In this document: one piece after another, positions 35,001-43,076 of the stretch
How the letters are laid out: each line of letters starts with the position of its first letter
How positions within the stretch are numbered: the first letter of the stretch is position 1
NCBI RefSeq assembly: GCF_013155395.1
Contig: NZ_JABJWC010000025.1
Span: forward strand, 1 to 49,100
Direction of reading: 5' to 3'
Length of the DNA stretch: 49,100 nucleotides
Source: Komagataeibacter melomenusus
GTDB lineage: Bacteria > Pseudomonadota > Alphaproteobacteria > Acetobacterales > Acetobacteraceae
Notes under the pieces: generated by a model
The model's input: only the letters and a program-made list of their open reading frames with translations
Told to the model about the DNA's origin: nothing
The model's database searches: none
Position numbers and translations under genes: made by a program

Positions 35001-36455
35001 ATGACCGAACCCACAGCCCCGGCATTGACCGACTGCCCCATCGGGCTCGACGCTACCGGCACGCGGCGCGAGAAGGACTCGATGGGCGAGATTGACGTGC
35101 CTGCCAGCCATTACTGGGGCGCGCAGACGCAGCGCAGCCTCGTGCATTTCTCGATCGGGCGCGACCATATGCCCATCGAGGTGTGCCATGCCTATGGCAT
35201 CGTGAAAAAGGCGGCAGCGCAGGTGAACGCTGCTGACGGGCGCATGCCGCAATGGAAGGCCGATGCCATCAGCCGCGTGGCCGATGAGGTGATTGCGGGC
35301 AAACTCGATTCCGAATTCCCGCTTTTTGTCTGGCAGACCGGCTCGGGCACGCAGACGAACATGAACGTGAACGAGGTCATTGCCAACCGCGCCATCCAGC
35401 TTCTGGGTGGTGTCATCGGCTCCAAAAGCCCGGTTCACCCCAATGATGACGTGAACATGGGCCAGTCGAGCAATGACTCGTTTCCCACCGCCATGCATGT
35501 TGCGACATTGCTGGAAATTGACAGCCGCCTGCTGCCGCGCGTGCGCGAACTGATTGAAAGCCTGCGCAGCAAGGCGGAGGAATGGATGCAGGTGGTCAAG
35601 ATCGGCCGCACCCACCTGCAGGATGCCGTGCCGCTGACGGTGGGGCAGGAATGGTCGGGCTGGGCGCAGCAGCTGGAAGACGCGCTCGAGGCGGTCGAGG
35701 CCGCGCGCCCGGGCCTGTTGCAGCTTGCGGCAGGCGGCACGGCGGTGGGCACCGGGCTGAACGCCCCGCCGGGCTTCAGCCACGCCATTGCAAGGCGCAT
35801 CGCGGCCCTGACCGGCAAGCCCTTTGTTACCGCACCCAACAAATTCGCGGCCCTTGGCGGGCTGGATGCCATGGTGCGGGCCTCGGCGGGGCTGCGCGGG
35901 GTGGCTGTCACCCTGCTCAAGATCGCCAATGACATGCGCCTGCTTGGCTCCGGCCCGCGCTGCGGGTTGGGTGAGTTGCACCTGCCGGAGAACGAACCCG
36001 GCTCCTCCATCATGCCCGGCAAGGTCAACCCGACCCAGTGCGAGGCGATGGTGATGATCTGCACGCAGGTGCTCGGCAATGACGCCACGGTGGCGTTTGC
36101 GGGCAGCCAGGGCCAGCTTGACCTGAACGTGATGCGCCCGGTGATCGTGGCCAACGTGCTGCACGCCATCCGCATCCTGGCCGATGGCTGCCACAACTTT
36201 CGTGTGTTTTCGGTTGAGGGCACCACGCTCAACCGCAAGCGCATCGATGCGTACGTGGCGGGCTCGGTCATGCTGGTGACCGCCCTCAGCCCCGAAATCG
36301 GCTACGACCGGGCCTCGGCCATCGCCCATCAGGCCATGGAGCACGATATCAGCCTGCGCGAGGCGGCGCTGGCTTCCGGCTTTGTCGATGGTGCGACCTT
36401 TGACCGCCTCGTCCGCCCGCTCGATATGGTGGGCAAGGGCGTGGGCGGGGCCTGA
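35001..36455 (+). CDS. fumC: class II fumarate hydratase
   Basis: A 484-residue TCA-cycle enzyme interconverting fumarate and malate, without an iron-sulphur cluster. The family signature GSSIMPGKVNPTQCEAM holds the active-site Ser loop, and the HPNDDVNMGQSSNDSFPTAMH and GRTHLQDAVPLTVGQEW blocks supply substrate-binding and catalytic residues. ATG 35001 has AAGGA 8 nt upstream. Reading upstream to 34902 would enter non-coding DNA. About 20 residues more at the N-terminus than E. coli FumC (467). It is monocistronic, with element copies on both sides. Confidence 0.97.
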   Translation: MTEPTAPALTDCPIGLDATGTRREKDSMGEIDVPASHYWGAQTQRSLVHFSIGRDHMPIEVCHAYGIVKKAAAQVNAADGRMPQWKADAISRVADEVIAGKLDSEFPLFVWQTGSGTQTNMNVNEVIANRAIQLLGGVIGSKSPVHPNDDVNMGQSSNDSFPTAMHVATLLEIDSRLLPRVRELIESLRSKAEEWMQVVKIGRTHLQDAVPLTVGQEWSGWAQQLEDALEAVEAARPGLLQLAAGGTAVGTGLNAPPGFSHAIARRIAALTGKPFVTAPNKFAALGGLDAMVRASAGLRGVAVTLLKIANDMRLLGSGPRCGLGELHLPENEPGSSIMPGKVNPTQCEAMVMICTQVLGNDATVAFAGSQGQLDLNVMRPVIVANVLHAIRILADGCHNFRVFSVEGTTLNRKRIDAYVAGSVMLVTALSPEIGYDRASAIAHQAMEHDISLREAALASGFVDGATFDRLVRPLDMVGKGVGGA

Positions 36456-36458
36456 CAA

Positions 36459-36535
36459 GATAAAAATTTCCGGGTGCCGCCTTTTTTCAAAAAAGGCGGC
36501 CTTCTTCGAAGCCTGTTGAAAAAAGCGGCACCCGG
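36459..36535. repeat. palindromic intergenic element, copy 10
   Basis: GATAAAAATTTCCGGGTGCC, a perfect GCCGCC-T6C…A6-GGCGGC hairpin, CTTCTTCGAAGCC and a second GCGGCACCCGG arm. It lies 3' of fumC and can act as its terminator. Confidence 0.8.
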
Positions 36536-36678
36536 ATGATGCCCGCCTGCGCTGTGGCGCGAACCCTGACGATGATCCTTTCCCGGGGGCATGAAAAGGG
36601 GTAGGTAAAAAGGGCGCTTTGGTTGGTAGTTTCTTTGACAGTAAAATAAGGATGTGGAATCAATAGGTTCCACGAAGA
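36536..36678 (+). promoter_or_regulatory. probable CRISPR leader
   Basis: The stretch before the first repeat is A/T-richer than its surroundings, particularly 36596-36665, and holds no gene. It stands on the side of the intact repeats, where the leader is expected. Confidence 0.45.
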
Positions 36679-36890
36679 GTGTTCCCCGCACACGCGGGGA
36701 TGAACCGGATGCGCAGGATTTGCCGACTGTGAATAGCCTGTGTTCCCCGCACACGCGGGGATGAACCGCCGCACGTGCGCATGATTTACGCCATCTGGAA
36801 GTGTTCCCCGCACACGCGAGGATGAACCGCCCGGCGCAGGCAGGCAATCCGCTCTTCGGTCGTGTTCCCCGCATACGCAGGGATAAACCT
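36679..36890 (+). CRISPR. type I-E CRISPR mini-array, 4 repeats and 3 spacers
   Basis: Repeats of 29 bp start at 36679, 36740, 36801 and 36862, separated by three 32-bp spacers. They begin GTGTTCCCCGCACACG and end GGGGATGAACCG, the type I-E form with stem CCCCGC/GCGGGG. Repeats 1 and 2 are identical, repeat 3 has one change (GAGG for GGGG), repeat 4 has four or so changes, so the leader is on the left and the array decays at the right end. No cas gene is within this window. The last repeat ends 7 nt before the SMP-30 gene's stop codon. Confidence 0.95.
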
Positions 36891-36897
36891 GTTTCAT

Positions 36898-38109
36898 TTA
36901 CGAAGGCGCTGCGCCCTGCGTGTTGACCTGCAGCGTGAACAGCGTATCGCCCGCGCACATGAACACTACATCACGCTTGGGGCCGCCGAAGGTCAGGTTC
37001 GACACCCCGCGCGGCAGGCGGATGCGCCCGATCATGTGGCCATGGGGGTTGTACACCACCACGCCACACAGCCCCAGCGGCCCGTTGGCCCCGCACCACA
37101 GATTGCCGAAAATGTCGGTGCGCATGCCATCGGGGATCATCGCATGCCCATTCAGCATCATGTCGGCAAACGGGCGCAGGTTGCGCACGTCGCTCCCCGC
37201 CACGTCGGCTGCATGAATGCGCCCGTCGCCGCCATGGCCGTCCTGCCCTGGCCCCGGCCCGTCGGAGATGACATAGACAATCTTGCCATCGGGCGAGAAC
37301 GCGATGCCGTTGGGGTCAGGCAACTGCTTTTCGCCCAGCACGGCCTTCACCTCGCCCGTGGCCGGGTCGATGCGGAAGACATGGTCCTCCTGCCGCCTGC
37401 TGCCGCCAAACTCGGTCATGACCTCGCCATCAAGGGTCCAGCGTTCCACGCCCGCGCGGTTGGCCGGGTTGCCCGGCGCATCGGGGTGGCCTTCCACGAT
37501 CGTGTCGCCATAGCCGGGATCGGTAAACCAGATGCTGCCATCAGGGTGGACGGCAAGGTCGTTGGGGGAGTTGAGCGGGGCGTTGTTGTAGCGGTCGGCC
37601 AGCACGCGGCAGGTGCCATCATGCTCCCAGCGCACCACGCGGCGCAGGCCGTGCTCGCAACTGACCAGGCGGCCTTCATTGTCAAAGATATTGCCGTTGC
37701 TGTGATAGGACGGACTGCGGAAAAGGGAGACGGCCCCGTTCTCCCACAGATAGCGGTACTGCACGCCACGGATCGTATCGCTCAGCAGCAGGAAGCGCCC
37801 CTCGCTGCACCAGGCAGGCCCCTCCAGCCAGCCGCCGCCGCGCCATGCCAGTTTCAGCCCGGCATTGCTGTAGGCCAGATTGCCAAAGCTGGGGTCAAGC
37901 ACCAGAATATCAGGGTCGGGCAGGGGGGTGACGGGCGCATCAGCCCCCCATTGCCGCGGCGGGTTCGACACCACGCTGGGTGGCTGGGGCAGGTTGTCGG
38001 GGCTGGCGGCCCGGGCGCGCTGGCCGATGCGCCACAGCCCTCCTGCGGCCAGTCCCCCGGCAAGCATGGCCCGGCGGCCAGGATTGGGCGGATGGATGAC
38101 TGGCGGCAT
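36898..38109 (-). CDS. SMP-30/gluconolactonase family periplasmic lactonase
   Basis: A 403-residue six-bladed propeller. The N-terminus has a twin-arginine-like signal (PGRRAMLAGGLAAGGLW), predicting export of a folded, metal-bound enzyme. Metal ligands typical of the family are Glu in WLEGPAWCSEG, Asn in LNSPNDLAVHPDG and Asp in IPDGMRTDIFGNLW. Such enzymes hydrolyse sugar lactones such as gluconolactone, made in the periplasm by acetic acid bacteria; that substrate is inferred. ATG 38109 has GGGAGG 6 nt upstream. Its 3' end abuts the CRISPR array. Confidence 0.88.
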   Translation of the reverse strand: MPPVIHPPNPGRRAMLAGGLAAGGLWRIGQRARAASPDNLPQPPSVVSNPPRQWGADAPVTPLPDPDILVLDPSFGNLAYSNAGLKLAWRGGGWLEGPAWCSEGRFLLLSDTIRGVQYRYLWENGAVSLFRSPSYHSNGNIFDNEGRLVSCEHGLRRVVRWEHDGTCRVLADRYNNAPLNSPNDLAVHPDGSIWFTDPGYGDTIVEGHPDAPGNPANRAGVERWTLDGEVMTEFGGSRRQEDHVFRIDPATGEVKAVLGEKQLPDPNGIAFSPDGKIVYVISDGPGPGQDGHGGDGRIHAADVAGSDVRNLRPFADMMLNGHAMIPDGMRTDIFGNLWCGANGPLGLCGVVVYNPHGHMIGRIRLPRGVSNLTFGGPKRDVVFMCAGDTLFTLQVNTQGAAPS

Positions 38110-38221
38110 GGCGGCCTCCCTTTGATGACGGATCACGACATGAAAACCCGGCCGCCAAAGGGCCGGATGCGTATTGGTCCTGAACGTTTGTGAAAAAATG
38201 GGGATTTTTTAAAAACGGGCT

Positions 38222-38536
38222 TCAGTTCCGGATATCCTGCAGCACTTCAAAGCCTTCAAACACCGGCGGCCCGGCCATGAGCGGCTTGCGGTTGCCCGCA
38301 TGCGCGTGGGCGGCGCGGAACTGCTCGGACTGGGTCCAGCCTACAAACGCTTCATAGGAGTCCCAGACCGTGTGGGAGGCATAGAGGATGTAGTCCTCAT
38401 GCGTGGGGCCCTTGAGGAACTGGAAGCTGACAAAACCGGGCACGGTGCGCAGGTGCACCTCGCGGCCGAGCCAGCGCTCGCGGAATTCGGCCTCGTTCTC
38501 GGGCGGGATGCGGAAACGGTTCATGGCGATATACAT
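38222..38536 (-). CDS. antibiotic-biosynthesis/heme-degrading monooxygenase-like protein
   Basis: A 104-residue dimeric alpha+beta barrel (ABM) protein. MYIAMNRFRIPPENEAEFRERW is the usual first strand and helix, followed by GFVSFQFLKGP and YILYASHTVWDSYEAFVGWTQSEQFRAAHA. In IsdG/HmoA heme-degrading members the key residues are Asn in strand 1, Trp and a His; Asn7, Trp residues and HAHA are present here, making heme degradation possible. Heme use would fit the window's iron genes, but this is inference. GAGGAG precedes the ATG. Confidence 0.82.
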   Translation of the reverse strand: MYIAMNRFRIPPENEAEFRERWLGREVHLRTVPGFVSFQFLKGPTHEDYILYASHTVWDSYEAFVGWTQSEQFRAAHAHAGNRKPLMAGPPVFEGFEVLQDIRN

Positions 38537-38817
38537 GTCTGGCTTCTCCTCAAAAGCTGTTCTGAAAGCCTGCCTGCGCCCCATCTGGCAAGAGCGTCGC
38601 AGGGGCAGGGTAGCGCATGGCGCGCGTCTTTTCACCTGCCGTGCCGGGCGCGGCGCGGTAGCGCCTGCAAACAGGCACCTGATAAAAGTTTCCAGCTGCC
38701 GCCTTTTTTCAAAAAAGCGGCGTAAGACAGCACCCTGCGCAGCGGGTGTGGCAAGACATCACGGTGTATCGCACGGCCCCGGCCAGCCTGCCCGTTGCGC
38801 CAGGGGTGGCCTTTCTT
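38537..38817. other. intergenic region with palindromic element copy 11
   Basis: The element (38681-38724) reads GATAAAAGTTTCCAGCTGCC then GCCTTTTTTC and AAAAAAGCGGC. No gene is supported in the rest. On the minus strand the element is 3' of the next gene and upstream of the monooxygenase gene. Confidence 0.6.
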
Positions 38818-39144
38818 TCAGCGGCGCTCTGAATCCGCGCCGCTGCCTTCATCGGTAATGCCCGCGCGTGAGGGGGCGTCCGCGCCGGGTTCCACCATCC
38901 GGCTCATGCGGGCAACACCAGCATCATCGCCAAACCCCCTGGCCGGGACACGGCGGCGGGGGGCGGGGTTTTCCATCAGCACGGTGGCGAGTGCGTCGGG
39001 GTCGGTGCGTTCGGCTTCATCAAACAGGGCATCGGCGCGGTCCTGCTCGCCCGCGCGTTCGGCGCGCAGTCCGGCCTCGGCAAGCTTCCGGGCGGTGGCG
39101 TGCCTGTTTGCACCGTCATCGCCGGGGCGGTCATCATCATTCAT
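38818..39144 (-). CDS. small charged protein of unknown function
   Basis: A 108-residue hydrophilic protein, starting MNDDDRPGDDGANRH. Its middle (KLAEAGLRAERAGEQDRADALFDEAERTDPDALATVL) looks like one or two TPR-like helices; the ends are charged and probably disordered. No signal or membrane helix. It follows virB10 on the same strand by about 100 nt and could be the last gene of that unit. Confidence 0.55.
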   Translation of the reverse strand: MNDDDRPGDDGANRHATARKLAEAGLRAERAGEQDRADALFDEAERTDPDALATVLMENPAPRRRVPARGFGDDAGVARMSRMVEPGADAPSRAGITDEGSGADSERR

Positions 39145-39246
39145 CGAGCGTGGCATGGGGCTGCCTTTCCAGTCTGGTTACGGGCCGGGTGGCCCTTGGG
39201 CAGACAACACGCGCGGTGGGGGCATGGTTCACCCCGGCCTGCGTGC

Positions 39247-40215
39247 TTACTGCTCGGCCAATGTATAGACGCTGCTGAAGTCGAGGTCGCGCGCCACATA
39301 GATCTGCACCATGTTGCCCTGCTGCACATACAGGCTGGGCGGCACGTTGCTGGTCTGGGCCAGGATGACCTTTTCCACCTCGCTTACGACCGAATTGGTG
39401 TTGTCGCTGCTGGTGGTGATGCTGGTGGTGCCGGGCTTGGAGGCAAGGTTGGTGATGGCCTGCACCATCATCTGCCCCACATTGGTGATGATCGACACCA
39501 TGATCGCATCGCCAAAGCGCGCCCAGAAATGCGTATTGACCTTGCCCTTGACCCCGCTGCCGCCAAGCGGCGTGGTGCCGGGGCTGAGCAGGTCGATGCT
39601 CACGCCCTCGGGGTTGCGCAGGCGCAGCCAGTTCACGAAAATACGCTTCTGGCCATATTGCAGGGCGGATGTGACCTCGCCTTCCGCCACGGCCCCCTTG
39701 TCGATCAGCCGCACCTTGCCGTTGATGGAATAGACATCATGGCTGACCCGGCAGGTGACCAGTCCGGGCAGGGTGGTGTTGATCTCGTTGATCGTGCCGC
39801 ACGGGATCAGCGTGCCCTTGCCCACGATCAGGTTCTGGCCATGCATCAGGCTGGCATGGGTGGTGGGCGTGCTCTCGGGTTGCAGGCGGGTCAGGAGCGG
39901 GTTGTCGGTCTTGGTTGCCGTCGTGGCCGCGGCCTGGGTGGCTGCCGGGGCGGCTGTGGTCTCGGCCACAGGGGTTGCGAAGGTAAAATCATGGCCGAGC
40001 CGGCGCTTCATGGCGGCGTCTTCCGCGCTGTCCACCGGGGCGGCGGGTGCCGCGGGGGCAGGGGGCGTGGCGGACGGGCACGAGGCCTGTCCCTGCCCAT
40101 CGACCACCACGGTGCTGCCGGGGCATTTAAGGGTGAGTTGGGCCGCATCCTGTGCGCGGGCGGGGCTGGCCCATGCGCAAAGTGCCAGCGCGCAGGTGGC
40201 GGCTACGCGCTTCAT
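39247..40215 (-). CDS. VirB10/TrbI-like type IV secretion core protein with signal peptide
   Basis: A 322-residue protein. The C-terminal two thirds are VirB10: GKGTLIPCGTINEINTTLPGLVTCRV, GQKRIFVNWLRLRNPEGVSIDLLSPG, the pore-forming antenna RFGDAIMVSIITNVGQMM, and QGNMVQIYVARDLDFSSVY. Typical VirB10 is 370-430 residues with a cytoplasmic tail and one inner-membrane helix. Here the N-terminus is instead a Sec signal peptide (MKRVAATCALALCAWASPARA), followed by a short Pro/Ala linker. The protein would not span the inner membrane. It overlaps virB9 by ATGA. Confidence 0.88.
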   Translation of the reverse strand: MKRVAATCALALCAWASPARAQDAAQLTLKCPGSTVVVDGQGQASCPSATPPAPAAPAAPVDSAEDAAMKRRLGHDFTFATPVAETTAAPAATQAAATTATKTDNPLLTRLQPESTPTTHASLMHGQNLIVGKGTLIPCGTINEINTTLPGLVTCRVSHDVYSINGKVRLIDKGAVAEGEVTSALQYGQKRIFVNWLRLRNPEGVSIDLLSPGTTPLGGSGVKGKVNTHFWARFGDAIMVSIITNVGQMMVQAITNLASKPGTTSITTSSDNTNSVVSEVEKVILAQTSNVPPSLYVQQGNMVQIYVARDLDFSSVYTLAEQ

Positions 40216-41105
40216 GATGCCCCGTCACGCACGACCCGGCGCACCTGGGGCGAGATGGTCCCCCCCGGCGTGCTGCCCAGCGAGGGATTGAACCCGTCAT
40301 TGACCACGCCGATCACCAGGCTCCCGTAGCGGATGCGCCATTGCCGGGCGGTCATCTGGGCGGCCAGGATATTGTGGTCACGTCCCAGCACCACGGCGTT
40401 GACCACCGTTTCCTGCCCGCTTTCGTTCATGACATACAGCGTGGGCAGCACCCCGTTTTCAGGAAAGCGGAAATAGGTGAAGCGGTAGTCATCCCACACG
40501 TTCAGGGGGGCAATGGCCCGGTCCTGCGTGCCATCCGAGCGGCGATAGGCGGTATTGTGCGGCCCGTCGCCATACGGGTCGGTCAGTGCGGCCTCGATGT
40601 GGCGGGCGCGCGCGGCGGCGGCCTTTTTGCCATCGTCCTCATCGGGGTAGAGATAGGTCAGTTCCACCGTGGCCTGCGCCAGCGCCCATGGCGTGGGGGC
40701 GAAGACGGTGCGCATGTGGCCATCGGTCCCCTTTTCCTGCCGGCCGCCCACGTAATGCAGCAGGATATGGTAGGTGCGGCGGTCGGTCACGATGGCCAGG
40801 TTGGTGTCGCTCTCCTGCGCCTTGGGGCGGATGAAGCAGTGGTTCTCGCGGCAGGCGAAGGACCAGCCGCCTTCCTCGCCAAAGGCATGGGTGATGTAAT
40901 GCTCGTCGGGGGCAAGGGTGATGTCGGTCGCAATCCCCACCACGCCATCGACTTCCACCGTGTCACGCGGGTTATAGATGACCGACTTGATGCGGTAGTC
41001 ATATGGCGAGGTGCTCTTGCGCCCCGTGGCCCCGGCAGGCGGGGGATGCAGCAGGGCTGCCATCAGGGCCGCCATCATTGCCATGCGCCATGGGGTGCGG
41101 GTCAT
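40212..41105 (-). CDS. VirB9/TrbG-like type IV secretion protein
   Basis: A 297-residue periplasmic protein with a signal peptide (ending near PPAGATG). The N-terminal domain has VIYNPRDTVEVDGVVGIATDITL, and the C-terminal domain has FTYFRFPENGVLPTLYVMNESGQETVVNAVVLGRDHNIL, both typical VirB9. The family forms the ring of the outer-membrane core with VirB7 and VirB10. Start and stop overlap its neighbours by ATGA, so the three genes are tightly coupled. Confidence 0.92.
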   Translation of the reverse strand: MTRTPWRMAMMAALMAALLHPPPAGATGRKSTSPYDYRIKSVIYNPRDTVEVDGVVGIATDITLAPDEHYITHAFGEEGGWSFACRENHCFIRPKAQESDTNLAIVTDRRTYHILLHYVGGRQEKGTDGHMRTVFAPTPWALAQATVELTYLYPDEDDGKKAAAARARHIEAALTDPYGDGPHNTAYRRSDGTQDRAIAPLNVWDDYRFTYFRFPENGVLPTLYVMNESGQETVVNAVVLGRDHNILAAQMTARQWRIRYGSLVIGVVNDGFNPSLGSTPGGTISPQVRRVVRDGAS

Positions 41106-41326
41106 GGGCGTGCATCCTGTGTGGCGGGATCTGCCGCGGGTGTCATGGTGCGGCCCGCGAGTTCAGGCGGCGGCGTGCGGTTGACCGGCACCAGATGCCA
41201 CATATTGGGCTGCGTGACATGGCCCGGCCGGGGCGTGCAGCCCGCCAGCAGCAGGCCCACCGCCACGATGCCCAGGCGCGCGCCCCTGGGCCACAGGCCC
41301 GAAAACGTTTTGGCGGCCTGGCTCAC
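41102..41326 (-). CDS. VirB7-like lipoprotein
   Basis: A 74-residue lipoprotein with lipobox LLAGC (Cys about 30). The mature part NMWHLVPVNRTPPPELAG resembles the short proline-bearing tail by which VirB7 wraps VirB9. It overlaps virB9 by ATGA. Position, size and lipobox fit VirB7; the sequence itself is too short for certainty. Confidence 0.75.
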   Translation of the reverse strand: MSQAAKTFSGLWPRGARLGIVAVGLLLAGCTPRPGHVTQPNMWHLVPVNRTPPPELAGRTMTPAADPATQDARP

Positions 41327-41448
41327 AGACCGCGCGGCCCGGCCCGGAACTGGGCCGCCACCGATTGCTCAAATCCGTCTCTTGACACCGTTCGCATGCG
41401 AAAAGGATAAAAAAGCCCCCTGTTATTGGCAAGTCCGGGAAGGAAGAA

Positions 41449-42162
41449 ATGCAGCCCCCGTTCCTTCTCGCGCTTGTGGTGTGGCTTTGCTGCGGCCTGA
41501 TCGGCCCGGCACGGGCAGCGGTGTCCACGCTCCCCCTCGCCGCGCTTGCGCAGCGTTGCGCGCCTGATACCGCGCCGCGCACGCTCCTGCTGCTGGCCGC
41601 CCAGGAATCAGCGGGCGTGCCGTGGGCCATTCACGTCAATGGCCCGTACCGCCTGCCCCGGCCCCCTGCCAGCCTGGCCGAAGCCACCGCCACCGTGCGC
41701 TGGCTGGCCGCCCACGGGCATGATTTTGATACCGGGCTGCTGCAGGTCAACAGCCGCAACGCCGCGCGGCTCGGGCTTGACCCCGCCGCCCTGCTCGAGC
41801 CATGCCGCAACCTGCGCGTGGCCAGCCTGATCCTGCATGAATGCTACCGTGCCGCCCTGCCCGGTGCCGCGGGCGCGCAGGCGGCGCTGCGCCATGCGCT
41901 GAGCTGCTACAATACCGGCAGCCCCACGCGGGGCCTGCGCAATGGCTATGTTGATGGCCTGCTGGCCCGCGCGGCACAGCCCGCAGCCGCGCAGACGCTG
42001 ATGATCCCGGCGCTTGAAGCCCCGCCTGCGCCGCCCGGCGGGCCGCCGCCACCGCAGGAGCCGCCCCCCGCAGCCCCGCCTGGCCAGGACCCGCAGGGCA
42101 ATGGCCCATCGGGGCAGGATGCCTTCAGCCACGCGCCGCGCGATGTGTTCACCCCACCCTAG
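41449..42162 (+). CDS. VirB1-like lytic transglycosylase
   Basis: A 237-residue secreted protein with signal peptide (cleavage near ARA-AV). The SLT fold has catalytic Glu in LLLAAQESAGVPW, DTGLLQVNSRNAARLGL and LSCYNTGSPTRGLRNGYVDGLL, typical of type IV secretion transglycosylases that open peptidoglycan. The C-terminal 60 residues are proline-rich and likely disordered. It diverges from the VirB7-VirB9-VirB10 genes, 122 nt apart. The stop codon lies in the first unit of an 8-bp tandem repeat. Confidence 0.9.
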   Translation: MQPPFLLALVVWLCCGLIGPARAAVSTLPLAALAQRCAPDTAPRTLLLLAAQESAGVPWAIHVNGPYRLPRPPASLAEATATVRWLAAHGHDFDTGLLQVNSRNAARLGLDPAALLEPCRNLRVASLILHECYRAALPGAAGAQAALRHALSCYNTGSPTRGLRNGYVDGLLARAAQPAAAQTLMIPALEAPPAPPGGPPPPQEPPPAAPPGQDPQGNGPSGQDAFSHAPRDVFTPP

Positions 42163-42188
42163 AACCCTAGAACCCTAGAACCTTAGAT
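42157..42188 (+). repeat. 8-bp tandem repeat carrying TAG in all frames
   Basis: CCCTAGAA occurs three times, then a degenerate CCTTAGAT. The first TAG is the transglycosylase stop. Because the unit is 8 bp, the three TAGs at 42160, 42168 and 42176 fall in three different frames. Confidence 0.85.
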
Positions 42189-42284
42189 TCCTGGCCGGGC
42201 GCAGACCTGCATCGCGCAGGCGGCGGCCATGCCCAAAACCACCACGGCAGATGGGCAGCCTGCGTGTAATATCAAGCCCCTGAT

Positions 42285-42302
42285 CCGCCACCACCGTGGC
42301 GG
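42285..42302 (+). promoter_or_regulatory. 5' leader hairpin of the DUF1269 gene
   Basis: A 7-bp stem CCGCCAC/GTGGCGG with loop CACC, about 20 nt before the ATG and just before the ribosome-binding site GGAG. Confidence 0.4.
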
Positions 42303-42323
42303 TAGCATGCAACGGAGTATCCC

Positions 42324-42860
42324 ATGTCCGATCTGATCGTTATCGGCTTTGACAGCCAGGACGAAGCCACGGCCGCGCTGACCGAATGCAAGAAGCTGGA
42401 AAAGGAATACCTGCTTGACCTTGAGGACGCGGTGGTCGTGGTCCGTGGGGCCGATGGCAAGCTGCACCTGCAGCAGAGCATCAACCTTGAAAAGGTCGGT
42501 GCCTCCTATGGCCTGTTCTCGGGCGGGTTCTGGGGCGCGCTGGTCGGCCTTCTGTGCCTGAACCCGCTGGCCGGTTTTGTCGCGGGCAGCATCGTGGGCG
42601 CTGGCGCCGGGGCGCTTGCGGGCAAGATGTCCGATTACGGCATTGATGACAATTTCATCAAGTCGCTCGGCTCGACCATTCCCGCCAACACCTCCGCCCT
42701 GTTCGTGCTGGTGCGCAAGTCGCAGCCCGACAAGGTGCTGGCTGACCTGAGCCAGTTCAAGGGCCACGCCCGGGTGCTGCAGACCTCGCTCTCGCCCGCC
42801 AATGAAAGCAAGCTGCGCGCAGCCCTTGGCCAGATGGCCGCAACGGCTCCTGCCGCCTGA
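42324..42860 (+). CDS. DUF1269 membrane protein
   Basis: A 178-residue protein with an alpha/beta ferredoxin-like start (SDLIVIGFDSQDEATAALTECKKLEKEYLLDLEDAVVVVR), a Gly-rich double membrane segment (about 57-96, GLFSGGFWGALVGLLCLNP and AGSIVGAGAGALAG) and a C-terminal domain ending in a helix. This is the DUF1269 layout, seen in stress-related genes of many bacteria; function unknown. ACGGAG precedes the ATG. Monocistronic, followed by a strong hairpin. Confidence 0.9.
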   Translation: MSDLIVIGFDSQDEATAALTECKKLEKEYLLDLEDAVVVVRGADGKLHLQQSINLEKVGASYGLFSGGFWGALVGLLCLNPLAGFVAGSIVGAGAGALAGKMSDYGIDDNFIKSLGSTIPANTSALFVLVRKSQPDKVLADLSQFKGHARVLQTSLSPANESKLRAALGQMAATAPAA

Positions 42861-42864
42861 AGAC

Positions 42865-42901
42865 CCGTTCCCCGCAGGGCCGTGGCGCCTGCGGGGAACG
42901 G
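42865..42901 (+). terminator. 14-bp perfect hairpin after the DUF1269 gene
   Basis: CCGTTCCCCGCAGG and CCTGCGGGGAACGG around a 9-nt loop. No T run, so it is either a processed or Rho-related 3' end or a bidirectional structure. Confidence 0.55.
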
Positions 42902-42909
42902 TCCTGTCA

Positions 42910-42967
42910 GAAAGCTTCAAAGAATGCCGCCTTTTTGAAAACAGGCGGCAGCCTGAAACTTTTATCA
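42910..42967. repeat. palindromic intergenic element, copy 12
   Basis: GAAAGCTTCAAAGAATGCC then GCCGCCTTTTTGAAAACAGG with GGCGGC and right end CTGAAACTTTTATC. Confidence 0.7.
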
Positions 42968-43076
42968 CTCAGCTATTTCTACGGTGTGTGATGGGGTCAG
43001 CCCTGCCACGCATGGCATGCCTTTTTCACACGCAGCCGTGAACCATTTGCGCGGCACAGGGTGGTAGGGTGGCGGC

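Noticed and set aside
34812-36458. A long (548-codon) minus-strand frame opposite fumC
   Set aside because: Shadow of fumC; its end runs into a palindromic element.
36329-36958. Minus-strand open frames across the CRISPR array encoding repeated RVRGT/ACAGNT-like peptides
   Set aside because: They are the known artefact of translating type I-E repeats; the array explains the periodicity.
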